DNA from: Vitellaria paradoxa
Taxonomy: Eukaryota > Streptophyta > Magnoliopsida > Ericales > Sapotaceae
Reading direction: 5' to 3'
Assembly: GCA_019916065.1 (NCBI GenBank)
Contig: CM034239.1
Coordinates: 48,249,812-48,313,811 of the forward strand
Length of the DNA: 64,000 nt
In this document: piece by piece, positions 1-12,388 of the stretch
How the letters are laid out: each line of letters begins with the position of its first letter
Numbering within the stretch: position 1 is the stretch's first letter
Position numbers and translations under genes: made by a program
The notes under the pieces: generated by a model
The model's input: only the letters and a program-made list of their open reading frames with translations
What the model was told of the DNA's origin: nothing
Database searches by the model: none

Positions 1-1386
1 TCACAATTCCAAGTAATCTGTTATTTCACCAAGGGATGATTTTAAATACAATCCATAGTTCACGTCAAAGGATCTATGGATTGGGAAAGATTTTCAATAC
101 ATTCCAAAATTCCTCGATACACAGTTTTAAATTCACGTTTCATTATGGAAAATAAAACTGGAAAGATTTTATGATAAAAATACTCGAGTTCAAATCTAGA
201 TTAAAATTGTTTAAAAATTATCAAGAAAATTATAATCAAGGTGTTTATCAGTGATTACAGAGAATATGAACAAACACTCTTGTTTTCAAAGGTTTTCCAA
301 ACAAAAATCAAATTTGAAAATAGTAGATCACTTCACATAGGCTTTTGAAACCCATGTGAAGGATCTACGTACATCCCTCAGTTCATAACAAATTACCCTT
401 CATTGATTCAGTGAATCAAGAACAAAGGTTTTTACCCTAGCATGCTTTGAAACAACTTAACAAGCTTAGATGAAGACATAACTGTTAAAGCTTCAAAAAC
501 GTAATTAAAACAGTCCTAATGAATGTAAAACCTACCTACGAACATTCAATTAATAATAATGAACCAAAACGAAATACTAGATTAATTAAAGTTAAACCTT
601 AAGATCAAAACGTACAGCATTCGTATCAAACTCTAAACGAAACCCTAATATTTTAAAGCATCCAAAGATTAAACAAACTAATGGCATTAATCATAAAAAT
701 CATCCACGAACATTCAAAAACTAATAAAGAGCAAGAATGAAATATTAACTTACTTGAAAACGAACTTTGAAATAAGAACTTGAGTAGCAATCGCAATGAC
801 AATCGTCTTAAAAACTTGGAGTACGTAGAGAAACATTCACGAATAATTAAAAATCTTCAAACTCTTCAAATAAATAAATAACTAAAACTAAACTTAAACC
901 TAAGAGAAGTAGGAGAAGAGGAAGAAAAACAAAAATGCAGCCCCCTCATTCGGCTACACAATGTCATATATATAAGCAAACACAAAACCCTAATCATTCA
1001 AAACGCGGAGCAACAATTCCGTATCAGGGGGTCCGGACCACAGTGTATGTTTTATTCAATCGGCTGGAAGGCAAGCTTCTGTGGTCTGGACCATCAAGCA
1101 AGGGGGTCCGGACCACCAAGTGCAGTTTCTCCATCCTTTGATCTTTCAACTTCAGCCGAGCTTTGGGAGGCTTGAGGCAACCTTGATACACTTGATTGCT
1201 TCGTTCCCTTTTTCATCTAGATCATTAAAATCACTATCATCTTCAAGAATTATACCCTTTTCCCTGCAATTAGAAAGAATAGGATATAAGCAATAAAATA
1301 ATGATAACTTGAAGAAATAACATGCTTAAAAGTGTGAATAATGATGCAAATGACTAGTTTGTAATTACACTTTCCAAGTGTAATCA
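1..1386 (-). repeat. LTR1: 3' LTR of A1, cut by window start
   Basis: Matches LTR2 (10380-12351) from about position 10960 onward, so roughly the first 580 bases (plus-strand reading) are outside the window. It ends in GTGTAATCA and is followed by a polypurine tract complement. At several positions it agrees with LTR4 and not with LTR2 or LTR3, for example ctgttattt near 19 and aatagtag near 320. One of the gggggtccggacc direct repeats present in the other LTRs is missing at 1024-1039, as expected for a deletion between direct repeats. Short plus-strand ORFs in here have no support as genes. Confidence 0.93.
966..1114 (-). promoter_or_regulatory. LTR1 palindromes and TATA-like site
   Basis: GGTCCGGACC at 1030-1039 and 1105-1114, and GGTCTGGACC at 1083-1092 (22 bp from the last). 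A TATA-like stretch lies at 966-975 (minus TTATATATAT), downstream in the direction of transcription. The upstream member of the 21-bp pair seen in the other LTRs has been lost here. Confidence 0.6.
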
Positions 1387-1423
1387 CACCCCCCAACTTA
1401 AGTCATGCTAGTCCCTAGCAATG
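1387..1423 (-). other. 3' polypurine tract and hairpin of A1
   Basis: Minus strand carries AAGTTGGGGGGTG directly against the LTR end, the expected plus-strand primer site. Just upstream on the minus strand is a hairpin with stem TGCTAG/CTAGCA and loop GGA (1406-1420). Confidence 0.85.
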
Positions 1424-3075
1424 CAGTTTATTGAAAAGTAAAGCAACTATAGTCCTATCTCTCTTTTCGTTGGAGACACGGCTACACTTAGCTACGTGCA
1501 GCAAGCCCTTTAAACCCCTAGGTTCCCCCTAGTGGACGAGTAAGGTCTCGTGAAGGTTTGCAGTGAATCTACCCACAAAATTCAATAAACTAGTTCAATG
1601 TATAGTAAAAGTCTTTCAAACAATTTCTGGTTCAATCTCAATAAAGAATTAGTCACTACACCCAAAAATTGCATAAAACCTCCCAATGCATGTTAAACTT
1701 ACCTAATTCTCAACCCATTAATTCAAATGTATCAATTCATATCATTCATTCAAAATAGTCATCAAATATACTCTAAGATTGTGGCCTTGACTTCAATTCT
1801 CACCAAGATGCCCACTCACAAATAAAATCACTCGAACAAGGTTACTCTCATGGTTCATGCAAGAATGCAATGTCAAATAAGTGCAATGAACCCAATTCAC
1901 GAAGTGACTGAAAGAATTAAGATATGGAGTGTTGCATAGCTTCATGAATGGAATGTATTAATGCATTACAAGAGAACTATTATCAACCACATGAAATAGA
2001 TCAATGCTCTTATAAGTGTTGTTCACCTAAAGTCCATTAGGTCTTTACTAGGTTGTAGCTTGGCCATGGGGTATTGGTTAGACAAACAAAGGATAGGAAA
2101 ATCAAAGTGCATGTCTAAGGATTACAATGATAGTGCAATGACAAACCCCCAACTTCTCTCTTTTCAACTCCTTGAATACTAAACATTGAAGCTTTCTTAT
2201 TATTATTATTTTTTTCTTTTTTTTCATGGGACTAATAATAATGAACTTATGAATTGCTATGTCCCTATTTTTTTCTCTTTTTTATTTTATTTTTTTTTCA
2301 CACATTTTCTAATATAAGCTCCTCCCTTATACACCTTGTTTCAATTCTTGCACAAACATCCCAAGACATGCAAGGGTTGGCTCACCTATATATCTAAGGC
2401 TAAGGGTCAAAGATGTGGCTAAGACAAAAAATTTCATGTATATTTTTTTTCAAATGCTTCAAAGTGGCTCCAATGGTAATGTAATCAAAGAAAGGTTATA
2501 AGCTTCCAAATGTATGAAAGATGGCCTAACATCACTCTCTAGGTTTCTAACACTTTTTTTTTTTCAGAGACATTAATCCATACATGTAAATCAAAAATAG
2601 TATCTTGTGCATTCAATACCAAAGCAAAATAATATGACGAAGCTATTCAAGAACAGTGAGATGAAAGAAATCATATAGAAGTTAAGTATAAACCCTCAAG
2701 AATAAAAGATTAGGCTCTAAAGCTCACAAAATATGGGGTTTTAAGTCTCCACCTTTATCTTGGCATACTTGAATGACTAATTCTCATGAATTCAAATCCT
2801 TAATACATTTTCATATAATGGTTTCAAAATGACAAGTTATCAATGCAATAGGCAATTTTATACTCAATTTGAATTAAAGTGCCTTCTTCAAGATTGAAAC
2901 CAAACCATTCATTATTTTCATGACTGATACTAACATTAAACTAGTTAAGAGAACACATATACAGTCTAGTCATGCAAATTCAAGAAAGTCATAAATAACA
3001 ATGATCAAAATTTCAAAATTTTCAAAATTTCAAAAAATTTTCTCATTCATGTAAAATCTTTTCATCATGCGACCC
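1424..3075 (-). other. A1 3' non-coding region
   Basis: No credible ORF. It holds long T-rich tracts (2195-2300, 2440-2460, 2550-2565) and, at about 2460-2770, blocks that are also recognisable in elements B and C, such as atggcctaacatcac, ccaaagcaaaataat and ttaagtctccacc. It probably forms the 3' untranslated part of the element RNA. Confidence 0.7.
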
Positions 3076-3109
3076 TACCCCCCAACTTAAATGTCAATTG
3101 TCCTCAATG
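3076..3109 (-). other. Internal polypurine tract and hairpin of A1
   Basis: A second AAGTTGGGGGGTA purine run on the minus strand, preceded by a hairpin with CATTG/CAATTG arms around AGGA. The same unit occurs at 14022-14058, 29969-30004 and 45329-45367. A1 lacks two bases of the left arm compared with A2. Confidence 0.6.
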
Positions 3110-3328
3110 TGAAAACTATGAAGTATATGTGAGGATGTAGTGTGCAAAGTGAGCATGATGAGGTACAATAACAGTAAAGCATAACTAAGACTGAACATGC
3201 ATCTATCAGATTAACCACTAAGAATAGAAATATTCATGGCAATGCAAGTGGTTAATAATATAGAACAGAATAAAAAAACGAGACAAAAAGAAAAGAAAAG
3301 CAATAAAATAAAATGGAAAGGAACATAC

Positions 3329-3867
3329 CTTCTGATAGCATCCTTCAGGTCTAAATGTTGACGAAGTTCAAAAAAACTGTAAGGAATTCCATAATCATCC
3401 ACATCCGATTCATTTAAATTATCGTCAATTCCATTTTCAACCTCACTGTTAGCACTCCCTTCTCAGAAAACCCCAATGGTGATGTAGTGGCTAAGCCAGT
3501 CTCAGAGTCAGAATAAATATCGGTGTCAATAACATAAGTAGGAGCATCAGGCCAGTCAGTAGAAATATCAGTGATCTCAGTCCACTCCATATCTAGGAGA
3601 AGCTGAAGGTCAATCTCATCCACCACTCCCCCTCAAGAGGTTGATCAGGGTTGAAATGAACAATAGGAGGAAATACAAGTGGCAATGGTAAGGAATTTCC
3701 CTCAATAAAATTTCTTTAGGCCATAATTCCAAGTCATCGTCAGAAAATCCATATCACTACCCTCCACTGATTATAAAATGAAAATCGCCCCTCTTACGTT
3801 TCTTGCCGATAATTTAATACGAGACTCTGAGTTTTTAAATTCTTTAGTAAAATCACTCAAGATGAAC
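3329..3867 (-). pseudogene. Acidic exon-like ORF of A1 (broken copy)
   Basis: This is the A1 counterpart of the ORF at 14278-14826 and is nearly identical in bases, but it is broken by single-base indels. The readable pieces cover the acidic stretch with DLQLLLDMEW and SDSETG (3626-3414) and the tail ELRQHLDLKDAIRRY (3402-3330). The bounding signals are kept: a pyrimidine tract plus CACAG acceptor before 3867, and AAG followed by GTATGT at 3329. Function unknown. Because the damage is all indels, some may be consensus error. Confidence 0.55.
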
Positions 3868-4106
3868 CTGTGCTTAAAAGAAAAGACATGGAAATAAATT
3901 AAAACAGCAATGAAAGCTCATCCAAGCACAAGGAAATTAACATAAAGCAAATAAGGCATAATACATCACCATAGAACAAAAGTAGCATAAGTATCCAATA
4001 ATTACATCCCAGAAAATAAATGCACCCTAAAAGAGTTTTAGGAGTAACAAATACAATGAGTGATCAAAATCCTAAACTCTCAGAACCCAAAGATAACAAG
4101 GTCCTC

Positions 4107-5184
4107 TCACTGTGGAGGTGGAAAAGAGTCACGAAGGTGATCCAGGACACTTTTCAGCAAATGTTCCTGGGTCTGCTGAGACTGCTGGATGCGTAGGAGC
4201 AACTGATGATCTTCTTCTTGATTCTTCTCTATGTGATCCATGCGCCCCTCTAAGACATCAAGCCGACTAGCCAATTAGAATTAGTGACTTCTTGTTCTTC
4301 CTCAAGTCCTCCAGTTATAGGAGCTGAGTATGTTCATGGACCTTTTGGGCTTTTCTCTTCTTAATAGCCATGTCGCCACGGGACTTGATATAAGAAGTGA
4401 TAGTGAAGGTTGCAATACCAAGGCCATGGGCATGTCATCTGTAACTTGGGCCCCTCTCTTCCTAAAAATCTCGGTAAGAGCACCTCCAAAGGGCAAAGCA
4501 TCAATAAGCCAGGCTGCTCACAACATAGGAAATGTGGTTCCAAAGATAAGATGGGAGATCAATGGTCATGCCGGTCCCAATTGCATATATCAGTCTGGCC
4601 CTAAGAGGTGTGCAGTCTGAATTTCGATTTGAGGAAGTAAATTGGTGCAAGAGAACATGTGCAAAGCCCAATATTTATCAGTAAGTATAGAACATGGCTT
4701 TCTACATTCCACATCCCATTCCTGGCCTTCTGAGACAATTTCTGATACTAGATTCAAGAAAGGTGGTGTCCCTTCAGCTGGATAAGTGAACTCGGGCTTT
4801 TGGACCCGGGTAATTGAAAAACTTGGGCTAAATCATCCGGGGTAAGAATGATTTCAACCCCCCTAACCCAACTGACAAGGCGTTCTCTTCCTCATCTCTT
4901 ACTAATTGAGCCCTCTTTGAAGTCGCAAAGAACTCTCTGACCAAGTCAACCACACAGTAGGCATTAAACTTAGCTATACCGAGCCATTGTCGCCCCTCAA
5001 AGTTTTGCTCTAAAAGGAATTCTTCACTTTTAAAATGATCAATTTGCCAATATCGTTCAACCACCACTGGCTTATTCACCCACTTGTCATCATAATTCAG
5101 TTCAGCTGCTGCCCTCCAAAATCGATTTCTATCAAAAGTAGGTTCATATTGTCGATTGGCAACATGCTTAGTTCTTGGAGGCAT
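4107..5184 (-). pseudogene. Extra 3' (env-like) ORF of A1, frameshifted
   Basis: The start MPPRTKHVANRQ at 5184 and the first 80 residues match A2 exactly. The reading then continues through VVDLVREFF, which is lost in A2, but is frameshifted near 4860 and several more times to 4107. It corresponds by position and sequence to the extra ORF in B and C: after integrase, with the WLGIAKFNAYC segment, the LPFGGALTEIF segment and a C-terminal coiled coil. No membrane segment is visible. Indels account for all differences from A2. Confidence 0.7.
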
Positions 5185-5892
5185 GGGGACTACAAATTAA
5201 TAATGATAAGAATAAGTCATTCTAAGCAATCCTTATGTCCACCCAAAGTTGGTGGCCCCATTCTAATGACAACTAAACAAAATACTTAATAAATAGCACC
5301 AAATCACCAAACAATGTTCTTATGGATCCAAATCAAACCCACGGTAGAAAAAATGCAAACTTTGGAAACTAATTCAAACTAATACTACCCTTGAATATTA
5401 ATGTCCAAAGAAAGTGTTTTGGTGAGATAGAACATAACTCTTGAAGCTTTGAAGCTTAAGGTGAACAAATAAGGGAGAATCGAACTAGGGCTTGAAGCAA
5501 AGAGAAGAACATACCTTCTAGAAGAGTGGAAAATGCAGGAAATTGTTGATTTCAACTGAATAGAATCAACTTCTTTTTGAAGAATCTTGCACGGTTAGAT
5601 GATTTCTAGGTTGTATTTTGCTAGAGAGAGAGAATATTGAAAAGGGGAATCGGCTTAGGGGGCTGCCGAATTGAAAGTTAGACAGCTGCAGAAACCATTT
5701 ATACCAGCCCGCAGGGTCCGAACCGTCCCCCCTCAGGGGGTCCGGACCACAGTATACTCGGCTCTAATTCTTGCTTATTGCTCTAATTCTCTCAATTTTC
5801 CTAATAATACTAACTAAAAAAAAAACTAAAATAAATAAACGGCAAGCTAACCTAGATCTACTAATATACACTACAAATACTTAAATGCGGGA
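5185..5892 (-). other. A1 spacer between integrase and extra ORF: leader with intron-like signals
   Basis: No supported coding region. Reading on the minus strand it holds paired palindromes (5715-5748), a TATA box (5695-5705), a CT-rich stretch near 5620, a splice-donor-like AAG/GTATGT near 5510 and an acceptor-like TTTGTAG just before the ATG at 5184. Confidence 0.55.
5695..5748 (-). promoter_or_regulatory. Candidate internal promoter of the A1 extra ORF
   Basis: GGTCCGGACC (5739-5748) and GGTTCGGACC (5715-5724 read on the minus strand) lie 24 bp apart; the A2 copy has 22. They are followed 10 bp downstream by GGTATAAATGG (5695-5705). The stretch resembles the LTR segment holding the same palindromes, including the flank CTGTGGTCCGGACCCCC. 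Confidence 0.55.
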
Positions 5893-8800
5893 CTATTCAT
5901 AAGGAGGGGGATCTAAAAGATCCCATGTTTCAATGCAAGCCGCAAAGTTTTGTAAGTATGGTTTCAACCTATGCCCATTCACCTTAAATCGATGTTTATT
6001 CTTTGGATTTTCAATCTCAATGGCTACCATGATCTGACACATGCGTTACTATGAAAGGTCCTGACCACCTAGATTGTAGTTTCCCTAGGAATAGATGAAG
6101 TTGTGAGCGATAAAGTAATACTTTTTGGCCTTCATGAAATGATCGTCGAGCAATATGCCGATCATGTATTTTCTTTATCCTCTCTTAGATAGTAAGGCAT
6201 TCTCATAAGCGTCATTCCGTAATTCTTCCATTTCTGCAATTTGTAGTTTACGGTGTAACCCCGCCTCATCAAGATTAAAGTTGAAGTTCTTAATTGCCCA
6301 ATAACTTTATGTTCTAATTCAATGGGCAAATGGCATGGTTTACCGTAAACTAACCTGTAGGGAGACATTCCTAAGGTAGTTTTATAGCAATGCGATATGC
6401 CCATAGGGAACTGTCAATCGTAGTGACCAATCCTTGCGGTTAGGATTAACCGTCTTTTCTAGGATCGTCTTAATTTCCCTGTTTGCAAGCTCTACCTGGC
6501 CACTTGTCTGGGGGTGATATGGAGTTCCTACTTTATGTGCCACCCCATATTTAAGAAATAGAGTGCCTACAGGTCGGTTACAGAAATGTTTTCCCCCCAT
6601 CACTAATTATCGCTCGGGTACCCCGAAGCATGAAAATATGTTTTCATGGAGGGAATTTAAGAACTACTTTATGGTCGTTTGTCTTAGCAGCTACTGCTTC
6701 TACCCATTTAGAAACGTAATCAACTCCTACTAATATGAATTCATACCCAAAGGAGCTTGGAAAAGGACCCATGAAGTCTATTCCCCAACAATCAAATATT
6801 TCCAAAACAATAATAGGGGATAGAGGCATCATGTTCCTACGAGTCAAGCTACCTAACCGTTGACATCTGTCACAGGTAGTACAGAATTGATGAACATCCT
6901 TAAATAACGTAGGCCAATAGAATCCACATTGTAATATCTTTGCAGCTGTTTTGTTCGTAGGAAAAGTGGCCACCACACGCTTGAGAATGGCAGAACTCAA
7001 TTATTCCTTGGACTTCCCAGTTAGGAATACACCTACGGATAACTTGGTCAGGGCAGTATTTAAATAAATACGGATCATCCCAAAAGAAAACTCTCACATT
7101 CCTAAGGAATTTCTTCCTATCTTTAGAAGTCCATTCATCCGGGATTTGTCTTATCACTAAGTAGTTAGCAATATCAGCATACCAAGGAGGGGTAGAGGCT
7201 GTTATTACTTGCACATGAAATAGCTGTTCATCAGGGAAGCTATCATTGATTTGAGTATCATCTTTAAGATAGACTTCAACCGGTAAACGTGACAAATGAT
7301 CCGCCACCACGTTCTCTACACCCTTCTTATCTCTTATTTCGAGGTCAAACTCTTGCAGTAGCAATATCCATCGGAGTAATCGTGGTTTGGCCTCTTTCTT
7401 GGTCAACAGGTACTTAAGTGCAGAATGGTCAGTGAAGATGATAACTGTTGAACCAATGAGATAAGATCGGAATTTCTCAAGGGCAAAGACAACTGCTAGT
7501 AATTCTTTTTCAGTTGTTGTGTAGTTCTTTTGAGTGTCATTAAGGGTCTTACTAGCATAATAAATAACATGTGATTTTTTGTCTTTCTCTGTCCTAGTAC
7601 AGCTCCAATAGCATGGTCACTAGCATCGCACATCAATTTGAATGGCAGTGACCAATCAGAGTTTGTAAAATAGGAGCTGTAGTTAGACATCCCTTGAGTT
7701 TTTCAAAAGCTTGCTGGCATTGATCAGTCCATTCAAAGGGTGTATCTTGTGTTAGTAATTTACACAAAGGCCTGGAAATTTCACTAAATGATTGAATGAA
7801 CCTCGATAGAATCCAGCATGTCCCAAGAAAGATCTAATATCCTTTACTGATTGGGGTTTGGGAAGCTTTTGAATCAGCTCTACTTTTGCCTGATCTACCT
7901 GAATACCTTCTTTTGAAACTATTGCCCTAGAATGATGCCTTGTGTCACCATAAAATGACACTTTTCCCAGTTAAGGACAAGGTTCTTTTCCTCACATCGA
8001 GTTAATACTAGATCAAGGTGTTGCAAGCATTGCTCGAATGAGTCACCATAGACAGAGAAATCGTCCATAAATACTTCGACGATCTCTTCTACCATCTCAC
8101 TAAATATGCTAATCATGCAACGCTGAAAAGTGGCAGGGGCGTTACATAGGCCAAACGGCATTCGTTTGTATGCAAAGGTGCCAAAGGGACAGGTGAATGT
8201 AGATTTTGGATTGATCCTCTAAAGCCACCTCTATTTGGTTATAGCCAAATAGCCATCTAAAAAGCAGTAATAAGCACGCCCAGCCACTCTTTCTAAAACT
8301 TGATCTAAGAATGGAAGAGGAAAGTGGTCTTTTCTAGTACTTGATTGAGTTTCCTATAATCAATGCATACTCGCCAACCAGTTTGCACTCTCGTTGGGAC
8401 TAGCTCATTATTTTCATTCCGAACTACGGTAATACCTGACTTCTTAGGTACCACTTGCGTAGGACTTACCCATTGGGAATCAGAAATTGGGTAATTATCC
8501 CTACATCAAGCAACTTTAGTACCTCAGCCCGTACTACCTCTTTCATATTTGGATTGAGCCTTCTTTGCATTTGTCGTACCGGCTTGGCACCCTCTTCTAA
8601 ATAAATGTAATGTGTGCAAAGGAGTGGACTTATACCTGTTAAATCTGCCACTGACCACCCTAATGCTTTCTTATGGGTCTTTAACAGCTCTATCAAGGTA
8701 TGTTCTTGGTCAGTAGTCAATTCAGAAGATATTACTACAGGGTATGTTTCTCCTTCACCTAGAAAAGCATACTTCAAATTAGAAGGTAATGGTTTCCTAT

Positions 8801-9560
8801 CGGGACTTGGGGCTTTCACATTCGAAGATTGAGCTTTGTTCAATAGTGGCCCTAGATTTTCAAACATCGGTTTCCAATTACCTATTGACATTAATGGGCA
8901 AACGTCTAACCATTCATATAGCATGTTGCTGAGTTCACTAGGTATCATAAAATCCCCTTTTTCTATATCACTGCATAGTACTCTTTCTAAAGGATCTTCT
9001 ATGAATTCCCTATCAACGTAATTCTGAACGATGGTTTCGACTACGTCTACCTCTTGTATTTCAGCCACTTCTTTTGGTTGTTTGGTAACATGAAAAGATA
9101 TTTGTTTCAAACTCTATGTTACCAAAGGACATCTTCATGGATCCATTCCTACAATTAATCAAAGCATTTGACGTTGCTAAAAATGGACGTCTAAGAATCA
9201 CAGGTGTCGATCAGGTGCTGACAAACTGGTTAGTGGTTGTGTATCAAGGATTATAAAATCCACCGGAAAATAAAAATTTTCCACTTGCACCAGTACATCT
9301 TCAACTATACCTCGTGGGACTTTTATAGATCTATCTGCAAGTTACAGAGTCACACGGGTAGGTTTAATCTCTCCTAATCCTAGTTGCTCGTACACTGAAT
9401 AGGGAAGTAAGTTCACACTAGCTCCTAAATCAAGAAGTGCTCGACTAACAAAGAATTCCCCTATATAACAAGAGATAGTAGGACACCCAGGGTCCTTATA
9501 TTTCGGGGGTGTGCGACATTGAAGAATAGCACTTGCTTGTTCTGTTAGGAAAGTTTTTCC
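5893..9560 (-). pseudogene. pol: A1 protease-RT-RNase H-integrase, multiply frameshifted
   Basis: Recognisable in order on the minus strand: protease with active-site DLGAS (about 9415-9441), the RT entry region (9110-8466), RT palm with [15 protein letters not shown] and FMDDFSVYG (8161-7919), connection and RNase H with [15 protein letters not shown] (to about 7400), the integrase zinc region [10 protein letters not shown]...CDRC (about 7000-6850), the core with [12 protein letters not shown], and the C-terminal part. The stop lies at 5893. At least ten 1-2 base indels relative to A2 break the frame. The run of six G at the second catalytic region of integrase is shared with A2. RNase H keeps the normal spacing of TDHSALKYL, unlike A2. 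Confidence 0.88.
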
Positions 9561-9635
9561 TTAACATTCAGTCCCCTCTTCACAGTGCATAGCTCTTTCA
9601 AGAATTTTGCATACACTGGATTTGTTTAATTGCAT

Positions 9636-10187
9636 CTAAAAGAGGTATATTGATTTTACTTGTTTAAAAACCTCTAGCAATTCAGCTGCTTGAGCTTCTC
9701 TCTTAGCTTTCAAGAACCTTTGGGGAAATGGTGCTTTAGGGATATACTCCCTAGGCACTAAGATAGATTCTTTTTCCTTTTGATTCTCCCCTTTTTCTTC
9801 CTCACTCTTCTCTTTCTTAGATTCCTCTTCCCTCTTAAATTTTTCTTCTTCCATGCCTATGGGTTGTTTTCCTTCCCTCCTATTATCTTCCAACATCCGC
9901 TTAGGTTCTAACTCTTCCCTAACCTCAACCATCTTAGGGTGAATGGTTTTATCTATAGTTTTACCACTCCTAAGCGTCGTGATGTTTTGTACCTGCTCAA
10001 TATTGCCAGGCATATCTCTCAAGGATTGTCTTGCTGCGATAGCTTGATCTTCAGCAGCCATTTCTAATGGTGGAGTAGGAATTCTAGGAGTTTGAGTTTC
10101 TCCTAAAGAGGACTCTAATTCTAAAGGAACAGCTAATGATTCAGGACGTAACAATCTACCGTCTTCCCCTCTAATCCAACTGTGCAT
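9636..10187 (-). pseudogene. gag: A1 gag remnant lacking capsid
   Basis: A 183-codon ORF starting MHSWIRGEDG. Residues 1-56 match the start of the A3 gag; at SLRD the sequence jumps to the linker NITTLRSGK, which in B and C lies after the capsid and zinc knuckle (STLRSGKQI). The whole capsid and CCHC region, about 400 codons in the relatives, is therefore absent. A charged K/E-rich stretch (about 100-145) and the protease-proximal FPQRFLKAKREAQ follow. One missing T near 9655 shifts the frame before protease. The product would be unable to build particles by itself. Confidence 0.85.
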
Positions 10188-10379
10188 AAGCCAAGCGAAT
10201 CTTTCTAAGGAAAATTTAACTAAGAGAGATTAACTTTCAAATTTTTAAGTTTTAAAATTTTTTTGTTTTTGTTTTTTTTTTTTTTTTTTAAAGAAGGAAA
10301 AAAAAATTCAAATTCTATCCTAAAGATTCTAAGAACCTAAAAACTAAAATTGGCGTCCCCTGCAACGGCGCCAAAAACT
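10188..10379 (-). other. A1 leader and primer binding site
   Basis: The minus strand carries TGGCGCCGTTGCAGGGGA (10356-10373), complementary to the 3' end of plant tRNA-Asp(GUC) apart from one base. TTGGCG/CGCCAA arms flank the site. The rest is leader with a long A run on the minus strand (10268-10289). LTR2 starts at 10380. Confidence 0.85.
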
Positions 10380-10410
10380 TGACCGCTCGTAAATAGTGCA
10401 GTGCTAATTA

Positions 10411-10478
10411 ACCCCCAAGTGCAAGGGTGTGCGGTGTAGTTTTAAAACTCAGTAAGTCCGAGGTCGAATCCACAGGGA
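10411..10478 (-). promoter_or_regulatory. Conserved block near the LTR 3' end
   Basis: CCCCCAAGTGCAAGG (10412-10426) and TCCACAGGGA (10469-10478) on the plus strand recur in the B LTR (36819-36884) and the C LTR (52881-52946) with nearly the same spacing, although the LTRs are otherwise strongly diverged. It lies close to the primer site, so probably in R or U5. Confidence 0.5.
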
Positions 10479-11910
10479 AGCCTATGTGTTTCAGTTTCTA
10501 AGTTCAAATATGAATTGTAGGATTGAATTAGAATTAAGTTGCAATTAACTTAAATTGGATTTGATAGAGTTGAAATTTGAGAAATTAAACTAAAAACAAA
10601 GTAATTACTAATTAAAGGAATGTTTCAACTTAAATAAAATTCGAACTAATTTAAATAACTCAGCAAATTAAAATTACTAAACTTGAATTTAAAGAATAAC
10701 CTAATCTAAGAAGCAAGAGTAATTCAATAATCATCTAATTGAACTGAAATGCTTACTAAATTAAAATTCTTAAATAAGACAAGAAGATAAATTCAATTGG
10801 AGAGATTCTAATCAGAAATTTTGAAATAATTATCACTTTTAAAATTAAACTTAACCTAATCAAATTGCAAACAGGATTTATAAGAAATTTAAACAGTGAT
10901 TTTATCAAATTGAAATTCTAATAGAAAAGGGTTCTTGATTCAACCTTCACAATTCCAAGTAATCTATTATTTCACCAAGGGATGATTTAAATACAATCCA
11001 TAGTTCACGTCAAAGGATCTATGGATTGTGAAAGATTTCAATTCATTCCAAAATTCCTCGATACACAGTTTTAAATTCACGTTTCATTATGGAAAATAAA
11101 ACTGGAAAGATTTTATGATAAAAATACTCGAGTTCAAATCTAGATTAAAATTGTTTAAAAATTATCAAGAAAATTATAATCAAGAGTGTTTATCAGTGAT
11201 TACAGAGAATATGAACAAACACTCTTGTTTTCAAGGTTTTCCAAACAACAAATCAAATTTGAAAATTGTAGATCACTTCACATAGGATTTTGAAACCCAT
11301 GTGAAGGATCTACGTACATCCCTCAGTTCATAACAAATTACCCTTCATTGATTCAGTGAATCAAGAACAAAGGTTTTTACCCTAGCATGCTTTGAAACAA
11401 CTTAACAAGCTTAGATGAAGACATAACTGTTAAAGCTTCAAAAACGTAATTAAAACAGTCCTAATGAATGTAAAACCTACCTACGAACATTCAATTAATA
11501 ATAATGAACCAAAACGAAATACTAGATTAATTAAAGTTAAACCTTAAGATCAAAACGTACAGCATTCGTATCAAACTCTAAACGAAACCCTAATATTTTA
11601 AAGCATCCAAAGATTAAACAAACTAATGGCATTAATCATAAAAATCATCCACGAACATTCAAAAACTAATAAAGAGCAAGAATGAAATATAACTTACTTG
11701 AAAACGAACTTTGAAATAAGAACTTGAGTAGCAATCGCAATGACAATCGTCTTAAAAACTTGGAGTACGTAGAGAAACATTCACGAATAATTAAAAATCT
11801 TCAAACTCTTCAAATAAATAAATAACTAAAACTAAACTTAAACCTAAGAGAAGTAGGAGAAGAGGAAGAAAACAAAATGCAGCTGCCCCCTCATTCGGCT
11901 ACACAATGTC

Positions 11911-12080
11911 ATATATATAAGCAAACACAAAACCCTAATCATTCAAAACGCGGAGCAACAATTCCGTATAAGGGGGTCCGGACCGTCCCTCAGGGGGTCC
12001 GGACCACAGTGTATGTTTTATTCAATCAGCTGGAAGGCAAGCTTCTGTGGTCTGGACCATCAAGCAAGGGGGTCCGGACC
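11911..12080 (-). promoter_or_regulatory. LTR2 paired palindromes and TATA-like site
   Basis: GGTCCGGACC at 11975-11984 and 11996-12005 (21 bp apart), GGTCTGGACC at 12049-12058 and GGTCCGGACC at 12071-12080 (22 bp apart). Downstream on the minus strand is a TATA-like TTATATATAT (11911-11920), about 55 bp from the nearest palindrome. The same set occurs in LTR3 (22942-22972, 23016-23047) and LTR4. Confidence 0.65.
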
Positions 12081-12351
12081 ACCAAGTGCAGTTTCTCCAT
12101 CCTTTGATCTTTCAACTTCAGCCGAGCTTTGGGAGGCTTGAGGCAAACCTGATACACTTGATTCTGCTTCGTTCCCTTTTTCATGTAGATCATTAAATCA
12201 CTATCATCTTCAAGAATTATACCCTTTTCCCTGCAATTAGAAAGAATAGGATATAAGCAATATAATAATGATAACTTGAAGAAATAACATGCTTAAAGTG
12301 TGAATAATGATGCAATGACTAGTTTGTAATTACACGTTCCAAGTGTAATCA

Positions 12352-12388
12352 CACCCCCCAACTTAAGTCATGCTAGTCCCTAGCAATG
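12352..12388 (-). other. 3' polypurine tract and hairpin of A2
   Basis: Minus-strand AAGTTGGGGGGTG abuts LTR2. A hairpin TGCTAG-GGA-CTAGCA lies at 12371-12385. Identical to the unit at 1387. Confidence 0.85.

Larger units (their letters stand above)
10380..12351 (-). repeat. LTR2, shared by A1 (as 5' LTR) and A2 (as 3' LTR)
   Basis: 1,972 bp, TG...CA ends (TGACCGCTCG...GTGTAATCA). It is bordered by the A1 primer site on one side and the A2 polypurine tract on the other, so one LTR serves two internal regions. It shares diagnostic bases with LTR3 (ctattattt, attgtag, cagctgg), not with LTR1 or LTR4. Confidence 0.95.

Noticed and set aside
935..1296. Small plus-strand ORFs in the A LTRs (also 11877, 22875, 39778)
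   Set aside because: They lie across the antisense of U3 promoter sequence, change with each indel and have no recognisable content.
4330..4620. Plus-strand ORF opposite the A1 extra ORF
   Set aside because: Shadow of the minus-strand coding region; not open in A2.
10455..10480. GGTCGAATCC in the A LTR resembling a tRNA B box
   Set aside because: It is antisense to the element, no A box or cloverleaf is present, and B and C lack it.
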